A DNA stretch of 64,000 nucleotides from Gimesia algae (GCF_007746795.1 NZ_CP036343.1:2407369-2471368), one strand, 5' to 3'; positions 56,461-64,000 are shown, counted from the stretch's first letter. The notes: a model not told the origin generated them from the letters alone. Program-made: numbers and translations.

Positions 56461-57822
56461 TCAATGTAAACCGTAGCGGCTCATTTTATAGTGTAGCGTC
56501 CGCACACTGACGCCTAACAGTTTAGCTGTCTTTTCACGATGATAATCACAGGAAGCCAGAGCCGCAGTAATGGCTGCCTTCTCTGCTTCTTCGGTTACTT
56601 CCACAAGTGTTTTTACGGGAACCGATGCAGAAGACAAATCGGGATTCAATTCGACGGGTAAATCTGTCGCGTGAATGATTTCCCCCGGCAGAGTTACAAC
56701 CAGTCGTTCAATGACGTTGCGAAGCTGTCGTACATTCCCAGGCCAGCGCGCCGTGATAAACTTCTGCATGGACTCGGGGGAAACCTGCTTCAAGGGACGG
56801 TTATGTCTCTGACAGAAGTGCGTCAGGAAATGCTCGATTAGCAGGGGGATATCATCTCTGCGTTCGCGTAAGGCCGGTATATGAATCGGGATCACATTCA
56901 ATCGATAAAACAGATCCTCGCGAAACGAGCCGTCTTCAATCAGTGGTTCAACCGATTTGTTGGTCGCAGAAATAATACGAGCATCACTGATAAATATTTC
57001 TTCGCCACCCACCCGCATGAACTGCTGCGTTTCCAGAACCCGGAGTAAATCCACCTGACTTTTGGCTGGCATCTCTGTCACTTCGTCCAGAAACAGAGAA
57101 CCTCCCTGAGCCTGCTCGAAGCAGCCTGGCTTCTGACGGGTAGCACCGCTGAAGGACCCTTTTTCGTGACCGAATAATTCGCTTTCAAGTAGAGTTTCGG
57201 GCATGGCACCGAGATTGACGGCAATAAAAGGACCACTGCAGCGATCGCTTAAATCATGTACGGCCCGGGCAATCAGCTCTTTCCCCGTGCCACTTTCCCC
57301 TTGAATCAGAATCGTCGCGTCGGTTCCTGCCACCTGACGAATCTGCTGAAACACATCATTCATCGCAGCGCAGTTCCCAATGATATTGGAAACTTCACCG
57401 GCATTAACAAGTCGATTCCTTAATTCCAGATTCTCAATCTGTAAACGATGATGCTCTCGCGCCTTGCGAACCTGATGCCGAATGAGGTCCAGATCCAGAG
57501 GCTTGGTGATAAAGTCAAATGCTCCCAGACGCATGGATTTCACCGCTGTTTCCACGGTTCCGTGTGCCGTAATGACAATCGCTGTTGTTTGGGGACGGAT
57601 CCGTAGAATCTGATCAATCAGTTCCAACCCGTCCATTTCCCCCGGTAAGCGAACATCTGCAATGACCAGTTGAAAAAAACCTTCGCGGAATTTAGCAAGC
57701 CCTTCTTCCGCATTTTGTGCAGTCTCCAGTACATCGGCTTCGCGAGCTAAACCTTTTGCCAGCCCCGAACGAATATTGGGTTCATCATCAATGATAAGTA
57801 TTCCAAATCCATCAGAGTTCAT
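56461..57822 (-). CDS. NtrC-family sigma-54-dependent response regulator
   Basis: 453 residues. Receiver (5-120): Asp12-Asp13, phosphoacceptor Asp56 in LVIADVRLPG, Lys in DFITKPLD. AAA+ domain (about 145-375): Walker A GESGTGKE, the sigma-54 contact loop region ELFGHEKGSFSGATRQKPG, Walker B GGSLFLDEV. C-terminal Fis-type HTH (ALASCDYHREKTAKLLGVSV, then RTLHYKMSRYGLH). The contact loop reads GSFSGA where the family has GAFTGA; Ser for Thr keeps the hydroxyl. It should activate sigma-54 promoters after phosphorylation by the kinase whose stop codon overlaps its ATG (4 bases). Its target genes are not evident in the window. Confidence 0.9.
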   Translation of the reverse strand: MNSDGFGILIIDDEPNIRSGLAKGLAREADVLETAQNAEEGLAKFREGFFQLVIADVRLPGEMDGLELIDQILRIRPQTTAIVITAHGTVETAVKSMRLGAFDFITKPLDLDLIRHQVRKAREHHRLQIENLELRNRLVNAGEVSNIIGNCAAMNDVFQQIRQVAGTDATILIQGESGTGKELIARAVHDLSDRCSGPFIAVNLGAMPETLLESELFGHEKGSFSGATRQKPGCFEQAQGGSLFLDEVTEMPAKSQVDLLRVLETQQFMRVGGEEIFISDARIISATNKSVEPLIEDGSFREDLFYRLNVIPIHIPALRERRDDIPLLIEHFLTHFCQRHNRPLKQVSPESMQKFITARWPGNVRQLRNVIERLVVTLPGEIIHATDLPVELNPDLSSASVPVKTLVEVTEEAEKAAITAALASCDYHREKTAKLLGVSVRTLHYKMSRYGLH

Positions 57823-59177
57823 AGTTTCTCGTTTATTGGCAAGATCACAGAAAAAGTAGTTCCACCGGCACCCGTCTTCAAATCAATGGTACCATCATGC
57901 TGTCTTACAATCTTTTCACATAGAGCAAGTCCCATGCCGGTTCCCTCATTACGGGTTGTAAAGTAGGGGTCAAAGATGCGATCACGAAACTCGGCGGGAA
58001 TCCCGTTACCAGTATCGGTCACCTTGATGCGAAGCCATTCCCCTTCTTGCTGCAAACCGATTGAAAGCGTCCCTCCGTCAGGCATAGCCTGAATCGCATT
58101 CAGTGCCAGATTCAGGAGCACCTGATCCATGTGAACAGAGTCAGCTTTGATCGCAGGGAGGGATTCCTCTGTAAGATTCACTTCCACTTTTACGTGTTGC
58201 TGTTCCGCCTGTGGACTCATGAACCTCGCTAATTTTTTGATCAAGACAGCTAAATCAACGTCTGAACGTCCCGGCTCAGACATGGAGGCATAGTCGCGAA
58301 ATCCTTCCAGGACAGCAGTCAACCGTATAATTTCGGTATGGATCACTCCGAGCGTTTCATTGACTTCCGGGCTGGTTGTCTGGCCCATCAGAGCTTCATC
58401 CAACAGTTGAACATGCAGAGAGAGTGCGCTCAGTGGATTTTTAATTTCGTGTTGCAGTCCTGTAGCAAGTGAACCCAGGCCTGCATAACGTTCCATACGT
58501 CGCAGTCTCTGTTCCATCAAAGCACGCTCTGTGACATCACGAACGTGGATGACGGCCCCCAGTTCTTCCTGTTGTTCGTTCCTCAGTAAACTGCAACCCG
58601 CCCGGAGAGTCTGCTCATGCCCCTGAGTGGTAATCGTATAATCACAATCTCTGACGGGAGAATGATGCGCATTGACATGACTGCAGATCACCGAAAGTAG
58701 CGTATGCTCAATCCCAACCACAGATAATGGCTGATCAATAACATTACCATGTAGCCCGAGCAACTCAATTCCGCGCGGATTGATACTGGTGATGACTTCT
58801 TCTGGATCTGTCGTCAGGACTCCCTGATCCATGCTGGCCAGCACGTCGCTCGCCAAAACCTTGACCTCACGTAAAGAACGTTCACTATTCAGATAGGCGC
58901 GGACCAGCAAAGCCAGAGCAACAGCCGTAACACAGATATTCAGCACCAGCAGGATTGATAACTGTGACTGAAATCTTAATTCCCCCGCCAGTTCACGCGC
59001 TACAGCCAGATCACTGTCAGGCAGATCTCGAATGATATGCGCTACAATTTCCTGTTCATGTTGGAAATCCGCGAGAATCCAAAGTGTCACAATCAGTCCT
59101 GTCAGACTCAGGATGGTCAGACCACCAATCGCCAGTTGAAAACCGCGACTGACACGCGTCTCGTAGACATGAAACAT
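57819..59177 (-). CDS. Membrane histidine kinase, NtrB/AtoS-like
   Basis: 452 residues. Two membrane helices (GGLTILSLTGLIVTLWILAD, about 17-36, and ILLVLNICVTAVALALLVRA, about 74-94) flank a short periplasmic loop of about 37 residues, too small for a ligand domain. A PAS domain follows (about 108-220, VLASMDQGVLTTDPEEVITS). HisKA has its phosphoacceptor in GLQHEIKNPLSALSLHVQLL, with EIKNPL wording typical of NtrB-like kinases. HATPase has LNLALNAIQAMPDGG, DTGNGIPAEF and GTGMGLALCEKIV. It phosphorylates the NtrC-like regulator encoded next, with which it overlaps by 4 bases. Its leader contains several dyad symmetries. Confidence 0.9.
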   Translation of the reverse strand: MFHVYETRVSRGFQLAIGGLTILSLTGLIVTLWILADFQHEQEIVAHIIRDLPDSDLAVARELAGELRFQSQLSILLVLNICVTAVALALLVRAYLNSERSLREVKVLASDVLASMDQGVLTTDPEEVITSINPRGIELLGLHGNVIDQPLSVVGIEHTLLSVICSHVNAHHSPVRDCDYTITTQGHEQTLRAGCSLLRNEQQEELGAVIHVRDVTERALMEQRLRRMERYAGLGSLATGLQHEIKNPLSALSLHVQLLDEALMGQTTSPEVNETLGVIHTEIIRLTAVLEGFRDYASMSEPGRSDVDLAVLIKKLARFMSPQAEQQHVKVEVNLTEESLPAIKADSVHMDQVLLNLALNAIQAMPDGGTLSIGLQQEGEWLRIKVTDTGNGIPAEFRDRIFDPYFTTRNEGTGMGLALCEKIVRQHDGTIDLKTGAGGTTFSVILPINEKL

Positions 59178-59827
59178 CTATAGGATCTCTGGCCTCCCCA
59201 CTTTAATCATTCAAGCGTTGATATATGCGTATACTTCTAAACCCACTGAGAACCACTGTGCGTCTGAAACAAATCAGACGCAACCCTTTTGTATACAAAA
59301 TATTATACTCACCGTTTTTAATTTCTCAATCATTTAAAAACGGTGTCCTACTTGACTCACCACTCTGCAATTTATTGCAGGTGACATGCAGTTGTTTGCA
59401 TGGACCGTTAATAAAAAAATAATCCATTTCAGGATTTCACATGAAATAACAACGAGAGTTAAAGGTTATACCGACAATCAAAACCAACTCTGTTATTCAA
59501 GTAACAGTCATAGCCCCTGAAAAGACTTGTGTTCAATCTGGACCGCTTTGCGATCTCCAAAGGAGACTTGATCGCCTGAAAAAACAAAGAATGATCGACT
59601 TGGGAATTTTTAAATCCATCAAAAACATACTTTTGGAAAGCAACGATCTGTTAAGAATCCAAAGTATCAAAAAGTGCGCCAATCGTTGAGAACTTTTCAT
59701 AATCGTTCGTTCTTGGTTATGACAATTCTCTGGTGATTCGCCTTTCAACTGCCCGGTGCGGGAACACAGCTTCCCGAGAGTGATGAAGCCTTGACATTGA
59801 TACGCTTCATGTAATACATTATGTTAC
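59178..59827. other. Long leader/intergenic region rich in dyad symmetry
   Basis: About 650 bases between the divergent kinase and Rrf2 genes. The left 200 bases hold four symmetric elements (59259-59379). The stretch 59400-59780 shows no supported gene. The right end holds the Rrf2 promoter and operator. Confidence 0.5.
59259..59379. promoter_or_regulatory. Cluster of four palindromic elements upstream of the NtrB/NtrC-like operon
   Basis: TGCGTCTGA-aacaaa-TCAGACGCA (59259-59282), the perfect palindrome TTTTGTATACAAAA (59287-59300), CACCGTTTTTAA with TTAAAAACGGTG (59310-59321 and 59334-59345), and TGCAAT-TT-ATTGCA (59366-59379). They lie 82-202 bases upstream of the kinase start and may be operators or leader hairpins. 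Confidence 0.5.
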
Positions 59828-59832
59828 ATGAA
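59791..59832 (+). promoter_or_regulatory. Rrf2 promoter and overlapping operator-like inverted repeat
   Basis: TTGACA (59791-59796) is a consensus -35 box; TACATT (59815-59820, 18-base spacing) or ATACAT could be the -10. The perfect inverted repeat TTCATGTAA...TTACATGAA (59806-59832, 9-bp arms, 9-base spacer) covers the -10 region and the ATG at 59828. With this promoter the transcript would begin at or very near the start codon. Confidence 0.6.
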
Positions 59833-60286
59833 ACGCGGCAGCAAATTATCCGGTGTGCTTCACATCCTGCTCCACATGGCTGAGCAGACGAGTCCTATCA
59901 CGTCCGAAGACCTTTCCAGGATCATGGCCACTAATCCGGTGGTCATCCGACGAACCATGGCAGGTCTCCGGGAGCGGGGGTATGTACAATCAGAAAAAGG
60001 GCATGGCGGTGGCTGGACTCTGTCGTGTGACCCATCAAAATTAACACTGCGGGATATCTATGACGCGCTGGGCAGCCCTTCGCTGCTTGCCATTGGCAAT
60101 CGTACTGAATCGCCGGGCTGCCTGGTGGAACAAGCAGTAAATGCCGCTCTCCAACAGACATTTAAACATGCTGAGGAGCTGCTGCTCTCCCGCTTTGCTG
60201 AAATAACGCTGTCCAATTTGAGTGCCGACTATCACGCGCGATTCATTACACGTGGAAGTTCATCCCGATGTCACGGAGCACGTTGA
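59828..60286 (+). CDS. Rrf2-family transcriptional regulator
   Basis: 152 residues. The N-terminal winged helix (LSGVLHILLHMAEQTSPITS, EDLSRIMATNPVVIRRTMAG, YVQSEKGHGGGWTLSCDPSK) is an Rrf2 domain of the YwnA type. The three-Cys cluster for an Fe-S centre found in IscR/NsrR is absent; only one Cys (about residue 99, SPGCLVEQAV) lies in the sensing region. A redox or small-molecule signal is therefore possible but not an obvious Fe-S cluster. The operator-like repeat covering its own start suggests autorepression. There is no Shine-Dalgarno, consistent with a leaderless message. The methyltransferase gene overlaps its stop codon (TGATG), so both are controlled together. Confidence 0.85.
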   Translation: MKRGSKLSGVLHILLHMAEQTSPITSEDLSRIMATNPVVIRRTMAGLRERGYVQSEKGHGGGWTLSCDPSKLTLRDIYDALGSPSLLAIGNRTESPGCLVEQAVNAALQQTFKHAEELLLSRFAEITLSNLSADYHARFITRGSSSRCHGAR

Positions 60287-60981
60287 TGTCGCCTGACCCA
60301 ACTGAATCCCCCTTCTCTGATGCGCGCGTTGTCGCTAACTATGCGGAAGGTCCCCCGCGGATTGTCCCAGGGTTTGCTGATATGCAGCGCATGGCGAGTC
60401 TCCTCCTGGCTGAGTGTGTACCGGAAAGAGGTCGTGTGCTCGTCCTGGGAGCAGGCGGAGGATTGGAGTTACGAACATTTGCGCAAGCTTATCCGAGTTG
60501 GATCTTCGACGGAGTTGACCCGTCAGCTGAAATGATCCGACTTGCCGAGCAAACTTTGGGACCGCTTGCATCGCGTGTCCGATTGCATCAGGGGGAGATT
60601 GACGTCGCTCCGGAAGGTCCATTTGATGCGGCGACCTGCCTCTTAACCATGCACTTCATAGAACGGAAAGAGCGGCGACGTGTAGCAGTCGAAATTCGCC
60701 GCCGATTGCGCCCTGGATCGCCTTTCGTGGTAGTTCACTTGAGTATTCCACATTATAAAGATGAAGCAGAGCGGGCCAGATGGCTGTCGCGATACGCTGC
60801 CTTCGCTGTCAGCTCCGGAGTCGAAGCCCAGAATGTGAATACTGCCCGTACCACAATTGAATCACATCTGAAAATACTCATGCCGGAGCAAGACGAAGCA
60901 ATCTTGCGAGAAGCAGGATTCTCGAACGTCAGCCTGTTCTACGCCGGATTTACATTTCGAGGCTGGGTGGCATATGCCTGA
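60286..60981 (+). CDS. Class I SAM-dependent methyltransferase
   Basis: 231 residues from the ATG at 60286, whose first base is the last base of the Rrf2 stop codon; GGAG lies about 9 bases upstream. An alternative ATG at 60268 overlaps more. VLVLGAGGGLELRTFAQAYP is SAM motif I, FDGVDPSAEMIRLAEQ contains the acidic end of strand 2, and FDAATCLLTMHFI is motif IV. RLRPGSPFVVVHLSIPH matches the usual post-motif region. The substrate is unknown. Regulation by the adjacent Rrf2 repressor suggests a role in response to a toxic or reactive small molecule. Confidence 0.85.
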   Translation: MSPDPTESPFSDARVVANYAEGPPRIVPGFADMQRMASLLLAECVPERGRVLVLGAGGGLELRTFAQAYPSWIFDGVDPSAEMIRLAEQTLGPLASRVRLHQGEIDVAPEGPFDAATCLLTMHFIERKERRRVAVEIRRRLRPGSPFVVVHLSIPHYKDEAERARWLSRYAAFAVSSGVEAQNVNTARTTIESHLKILMPEQDEAILREAGFSNVSLFYAGFTFRGWVAYA

Positions 60982-61390
60982 GGTGATTTAGTCAGGTCCC
61001 TGTTACAGCGAGACCATCGGCCTTTATCTGAGACCGAAAGCGTATCACCTGCCAAAGTACTGACAGGCAGAAATGAGCAAGCCGATCGCTGTTGAGAAAA
61101 GAGAAACGTGCCCGCCGTGAAGCTCAGATCAATTGACAGAAATCACGCAGTTGCCAGTCACCCATCATGCTAGCTACCCGCCAAAGTAAGCACATGAAGG
61201 TGACTGGCAAACTACGTTAACTCCTGTTGAAGACTAAACGGAACATCCCACTTGCATAGGCATTGGTCATGCGCAACTGATTAAACTCAGAAAACCAGCA
61301 CGACGGAACACAGCTCCTCATTACTATGATCAAACACGCTTTCAGACAACCATTTACTGGAACCGATTTGATCACAAGATGATTCCTGAT
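60982..61390. other. Intergenic region with a 12-bp inverted repeat
   Basis: About 410 bases without a supported gene. TTGCCAGTCACC (61151-61162) and GGTGACTGGCAA (61199-61210) form a perfect 12-bp inverted repeat with a 36-base spacer. It lies between the convergent methyltransferase and PII-like genes. Confidence 0.45.
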
Positions 61391-61702
61391 TCAGGCAATA
61401 AACTTTCCGGGATCACGAACGCGAACGGACTCAAGATAAGCAGTGATCGCGTGTGTTTCGAAACGTGGCTGACGACAATAATCAATAATGGATTCCGCAA
61501 TTTCAGCTGTTGTAATGATTTCGATCCTGGTTTGTGAGTGGCCAATAAATGGTTCATCATATACCTGGTGATGCCCCTGCCCCCAGCAGTTCATACATGT
61601 AAATCCTTTGATACCCAGTTCACGAAATTTATTTAACATCTCCTGTTCGAAATGAGTCTCAGTGATGATAATCACTTTTGCCAATTCTACTGTCGTAGCC
61701 AT
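61391..61702 (-). CDS. PII-like (SbtB-type) signalling protein
   Basis: 103 residues. KVIIITETHFEQEMLNKFRE, then LGIKGFTCMNCWGQGHHQVY and TRIEIITTAEIAESIIDYCR follow the ferredoxin-like PII fold in the version found in SbtB: the strand-helix-KGFT-strand opening, then a T-loop-like region of about 15 residues. The C-terminal CGPxGC redox motif of many cyanobacterial SbtB proteins is absent. SbtB binds adenyl nucleotides, including cAMP, and regulates the bicarbonate transporter SbtA. Here the gene is third in the order transporter, carbonic anhydrase, PII-like, which supports this reading. A separate hairpin lies between it and the anhydrase gene. Confidence 0.7.
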   Translation of the reverse strand: MATTVELAKVIIITETHFEQEMLNKFRELGIKGFTCMNCWGQGHHQVYDEPFIGHSQTRIEIITTAEIAESIIDYCRQPRFETHAITAYLESVRVRDPGKFIA

Positions 61703-61750
61703 GTCACTATTTCCTGTGAGCGTAAGTTCAACCTGGATGTATCAATAAAA

Positions 61751-61813
61751 TGAATGAGTGGATTGTCAAACTGAATGCAATGGAGCAGCACCACTTTCCA
61801 AGCCACTCATTCA
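61751..61813. repeat. 11-bp inverted repeat between the anhydrase and PII-like genes
   Basis: TGAATGAGTGG (61751-61761) and CCACTCATTCA (61803-61813) are perfect inverted arms with a 41-base spacer. The right arm includes the stop codon of the carbonic anhydrase gene. In RNA it would form a long-loop hairpin in the intercistronic region, which could influence processing or relative expression. Confidence 0.55.
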
Positions 61814-62794
61814 CTGGTGAAGTCTGCTGGTATTTTCCCTGTTCAATTTATTTTTCTGAACGGCTGCAGAAGAATCATTTCTTCCGGAAAGTCTCTCCCA
61901 CACCTCCTCTGTATTCCGGTTAAGTCCATTGCTTGCAAACCGGGCTGCATCAAATGTATTCATCTTTTTCAAATAGAGTGACAGACACTTTGCCACATCA
62001 TTTAAATCAATCACTCCCGGTGCGTTCCCCAGACCAAACAATAAAGAACCATCCCGGTGTTCGAGATCAACATGTAAGATACGGCAGGACGCCAGGTCGT
62101 ATATGCCATACCAGACTGGAACTTTACGCGACAAACGCTTTACATATTCCTGGATTTTCCAGGCCATTACCGCCGCATTCACAAAGATGGAAGTATCAAT
62201 CAATCGAGTTCGATCCAGTGATTCACGCAGTAAACGCCCCTGTAATAAGTCCGGATTGGAAGATAAAGCTGATGCCGCAATTTCAACCGATGGTGTAATT
62301 GAACTAATCAGTGAGCGAATCGTATTGTCTGCCGGTGTCGTATCCGGCCTGGGATTCAAATACTGATCGACGGCAGCTGAAACTGCACCACAGCCGGTAT
62401 GCCCCAGGACAACAACCCCCTCGACAGTGGGAAAATGCTCTACAGCATAGGTAATACTTCCCAAACACTCCGTAGAAGCGACATTCCCTTCTAACTGAAC
62501 TTCAAATATCTGGTTTGGCTGCTGCTGGAACAACTCCAGTACAGGAACACGAGCATCAGAGCAAGCCAGCACCGCAGCCTTGGGAAGTTGAGGTGGTATT
62601 TCTCCTGGTAATCCCAGTGGTTCAAGATAATTTTTTGCGATCCGTGTTTCTGTTTGACTCTCGGAATCAGTATCTGTTTTTGAAATCTGCATTTGCTGAT
62701 GTTCACTTCTCAGTAATTCAACAAATTCCATATTGCCATGATTCAAGGCTTCTTTCATACATTGACATGTATGTTTCAAAGTGAAAGGAACCAT
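61811..62794 (-). CDS. Beta-class carbonic anhydrase
   Basis: 327 residues from the ATG at 62794, preceded by GGAG at 6 bases; longer frames to 62860 lack such a site. The beta-CA zinc and active-site residues are present: Cys78, Asp80, Arg82 in VLACSDARVP, and His132 and Cys135 in LGHTGCGAV. A C-terminal region of about 90 residues follows the core, with a Ser/Asn/Arg-rich tail. No signal peptide is seen, so it is cytoplasmic. It interconverts CO2 and bicarbonate. It lies about 110 bases after the SbtA-type transporter gene and before the PII-like gene, so it probably uses imported bicarbonate for anaplerotic carboxylation or pH control rather than Calvin-cycle fixation, for which there is no gene here. 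Confidence 0.9.
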   Translation of the reverse strand: MVPFTLKHTCQCMKEALNHGNMEFVELLRSEHQQMQISKTDTDSESQTETRIAKNYLEPLGLPGEIPPQLPKAAVLACSDARVPVLELFQQQPNQIFEVQLEGNVASTECLGSITYAVEHFPTVEGVVVLGHTGCGAVSAAVDQYLNPRPDTTPADNTIRSLISSITPSVEIAASALSSNPDLLQGRLLRESLDRTRLIDTSIFVNAAVMAWKIQEYVKRLSRKVPVWYGIYDLASCRILHVDLEHRDGSLLFGLGNAPGVIDLNDVAKCLSLYLKKMNTFDAARFASNGLNRNTEEVWERLSGRNDSSAAVQKNKLNRENTSRLHQ

Positions 62795-62903
62795 CTGCAT
62801 CTCCTTGCCACAGGTTTTGTTTAGATCCATTTCAGAAGTAATCACAAGTTTTAAAAACATGCTCTGGCTGGATCTCAGGACGTTCCAGCCAGAGCGATCA
62901 TGG

Positions 62904-64000
62904 TCATGCCACTGGAAAAGTTTTCATGACCACCTGTGCAACCAACATGTAGACGGGAATACCGATGGTGACATTGTAAGTAAACGTGAGCCCCAGTGAT
63001 GCTGCCAGAGGCAGCGTGGGGCTGGCTTCGGGGATGGCGAGTCTCTGCACAGCTGGCACAGCGATATAGGATGCTGCCCCACACAAAACGGCAAAAAGTG
63101 CATAAGTCCCCAGGCCAAATGGTTGCCCCAGAACGAGACTGTAGGCATGGGCAACCAGAATTCCTGTTATTGCAAAGACATTAGGAGCGAGGACACCAAA
63201 CATGATGAATCGCCAGCCTGCGGTCTTCAGGTCTTGTAAACGACGGCAGGCTGTGATCCCCATTTCCAACAGGAACAGACATAACATGCCATGAAAAATA
63301 TTAACAAACAGAGTATCGTCTGCCCGCGTGACAGCCTCCCCCTGCAGTCTCCCCAGAAATCCGATGATAATCCCGCCAAACAGCAGGTAAAGCCCGGGAT
63401 TCAGAAAGACTTCATGCAGAAGTTCTTTACTGAAAACCGGTTGTTTTTCCGTCTCCCTATCCAGTTCAGCGGCCAGTTCACGCTTTGTGGCAGTGACCGT
63501 TTGCGTTTTCTCAGCAACAGCGGCGGAAGTATGACTATAAGTGGAATTTCCCCCATCTCGAGTTAGCGGCTTGCCTTCTTCGTCGACAGTAAATTCCCCA
63601 CTACTGCCTGCTCCCTCCCAAGCCAATGCAGGCTGGATGGCAGGCTGATAGCCAGCTTCATGGGGCATATTCCCCTGAGGGTCCATGCCTTTCTGTCGTA
63701 AACGCGATACAAGATACAGGGCAACCAGGCAGCCCGGAATTTCCATCACGGCTAACATGACAGGCATATAAGCAGCATAGGCGATGTTGGCAGCAGCAAT
63801 CACTCCCAGACAGGTCACAAAAGTACCTGCAGAGTCAGACCCATAAAATCCGGCCACCGTAGCCGCATCAACCTGACGCAACTTTGTAGTACGTCGTAAA
63901 ATGAAATAAGCGATAAGACCAATACAAAGGTTCGTTACGAAGCCAATCGCCATAAAACCCAGAGCCTGACCAAACTCAGACAGAGAAAGCGAAGCCAACT
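62904..64000 (-). CDS. sbtA: SbtA-type sodium-dependent bicarbonate transporter (cut by right edge)
   Basis: The visible 365 residues have about nine membrane helices and the DUF897 (SbtA) blocks: AATVAGFYGSDSAGTFVTCL near the visible start and PVMLAVMEIPGCLVALYLVS. A hydrophilic cytoplasmic loop of about 120 residues (110-215) carries charged and Ser/Thr-rich stretches, then FLNPGLYLLFGGIIIGFLGR and PLAASLGLTFTYNVTIGIPV. The N-terminus lies beyond the window; a TTG at 63998 is probably an internal Leu. The protein imports bicarbonate with sodium. The downstream carbonic anhydrase and PII-like protein complete an SbtA/CA/SbtB set. In cyanobacteria the SbtB partner binds near the central loop. 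Confidence 0.85.
   Translation of the reverse strand, partial: LASLSLSEFGQALGFMAIGFVTNLCIGLIAYFILRRTTKLRQVDAATVAGFYGSDSAGTFVTCLGVIAAANIAYAAYMPVMLAVMEIPGCLVALYLVSRLRQKGMDPQGNMPHEAGYQPAIQPALAWEGAGSSGEFTVDEEGKPLTRDGGNSTYSHTSAAVAEKTQTVTATKRELAAELDRETEKQPVFSKELLHEVFLNPGLYLLFGGIIIGFLGRLQGEAVTRADDTLFVNIFHGMLCLFLLEMGITACRRLQDLKTAGWRFIMFGVLAPNVFAITGILVAHAYSLVLGQPFGLGTYALFAVLCGAASYIAVPAVQRLAIPEASPTLPLAASLGLTFTYNVTIGIPVYMLVAQVVMKTFPVA

Noticed and set aside
59360-59400. Sigma-54 (-24/-12) promoter for the NtrB/NtrC-like operon
   Set aside because: TGTCAC is followed by TTGCA at the wrong distance, so it does not satisfy the GG-N10-GC spacing.
59533-59748. 71-codon minus-strand ORF in the kinase/Rrf2 gap
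   Set aside because: No ribosome site or domain; the hydrophobic look results from AT-rich codons.

Overview
The window looks like a chromosomal segment of a planctomycete, probably Gimesia-like. It carries several families expanded in that phylum: DUF1501, DUF1552, DUF1549/DUF1553 and DUF1587/1592/1588/1585 proteins with c-type heme (CxxCH) motifs, PPC-domain proteins, BNR sialidase-like proteins and a KaiC-like ATPase. The genus is an inference; the phylum is well supported by gene content.

Layout. (1) 1-7.6 kb is visibly AT-richer accessory DNA. It holds a replication/integration-type module on the minus strand (D12 adenine methylase cut by the left edge, a ribbon-helix-helix candidate, a stand-alone NrS-1-like primase-polymerase, a DUF927-like ATPase, an excisionase-like HTH protein) and then an orphan DDE transposase. 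(2) 7.6-16.7 kb holds Tat-exported DUF1501 and DUF1552 proteins, a secreted sialidase-like protein, a TIM-barrel glycosidase-like protein and a DUF1592-type heme protein. (3) 17-21.7 kb holds an intracellular sulfatase next to a transporter in which TctA, TctC and TctB are fused into one polypeptide, plus a small ABC-permease remnant. (4) 22.3-23.8 kb holds a LuxR-type response regulator behind an attenuator-like GC-rich leader, and a NIPSNAP pseudogene. (5) 23.7-32.3 kb is a divergent block (FAD oxidoreductase + DUF1501 on minus; DUF1553 + PPC on plus). Each outer 3' end carries a copy of a 93-bp repeat in the same sense relative to the gene it follows. (6) 32.8-42.7 kb is a signalling block: KaiC-like ATPase + hybrid kinase on plus, and convergent to it a very large phosphorelay kinase followed by a receiver-glutamate dehydrogenase fusion. 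(7) 42.9-49.7 kb holds a PQQ-type propeller membrane protein, a HEAT protein, a small His-rich exported protein, a class II cytochrome c and a double sialidase. (8) 49.8-56.4 kb holds an Nramp relative without the canonical metal motifs, a DUF1549/DUF1553 + DUF1501 pair and a small membrane protein. (9) 56.4-59.4 kb is an NtrB/NtrC-like pair behind a leader packed with dyad symmetries. (10) 59.8-61 kb is an Rrf2 regulator + methyltransferase, with an operator-like palindrome over the start codon. (11) 61.4-64 kb is a bicarbonate module: SbtA-type transporter (cut by the right edge), beta-carbonic anhydrase and a PII-like protein.

The most notable items are the receiver-GDH fusion beside an Hpt-ended hybrid kinase, the three-in-one tricarboxylate transporter next to a cytosolic sulfatase, the 93-bp repeats at two 3' ends, the attenuator-like leader, and the SbtA/carbonic anhydrase/PII cluster in a lineage usually regarded as heterotrophic. 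All family names come from reading motifs; no database search was run.
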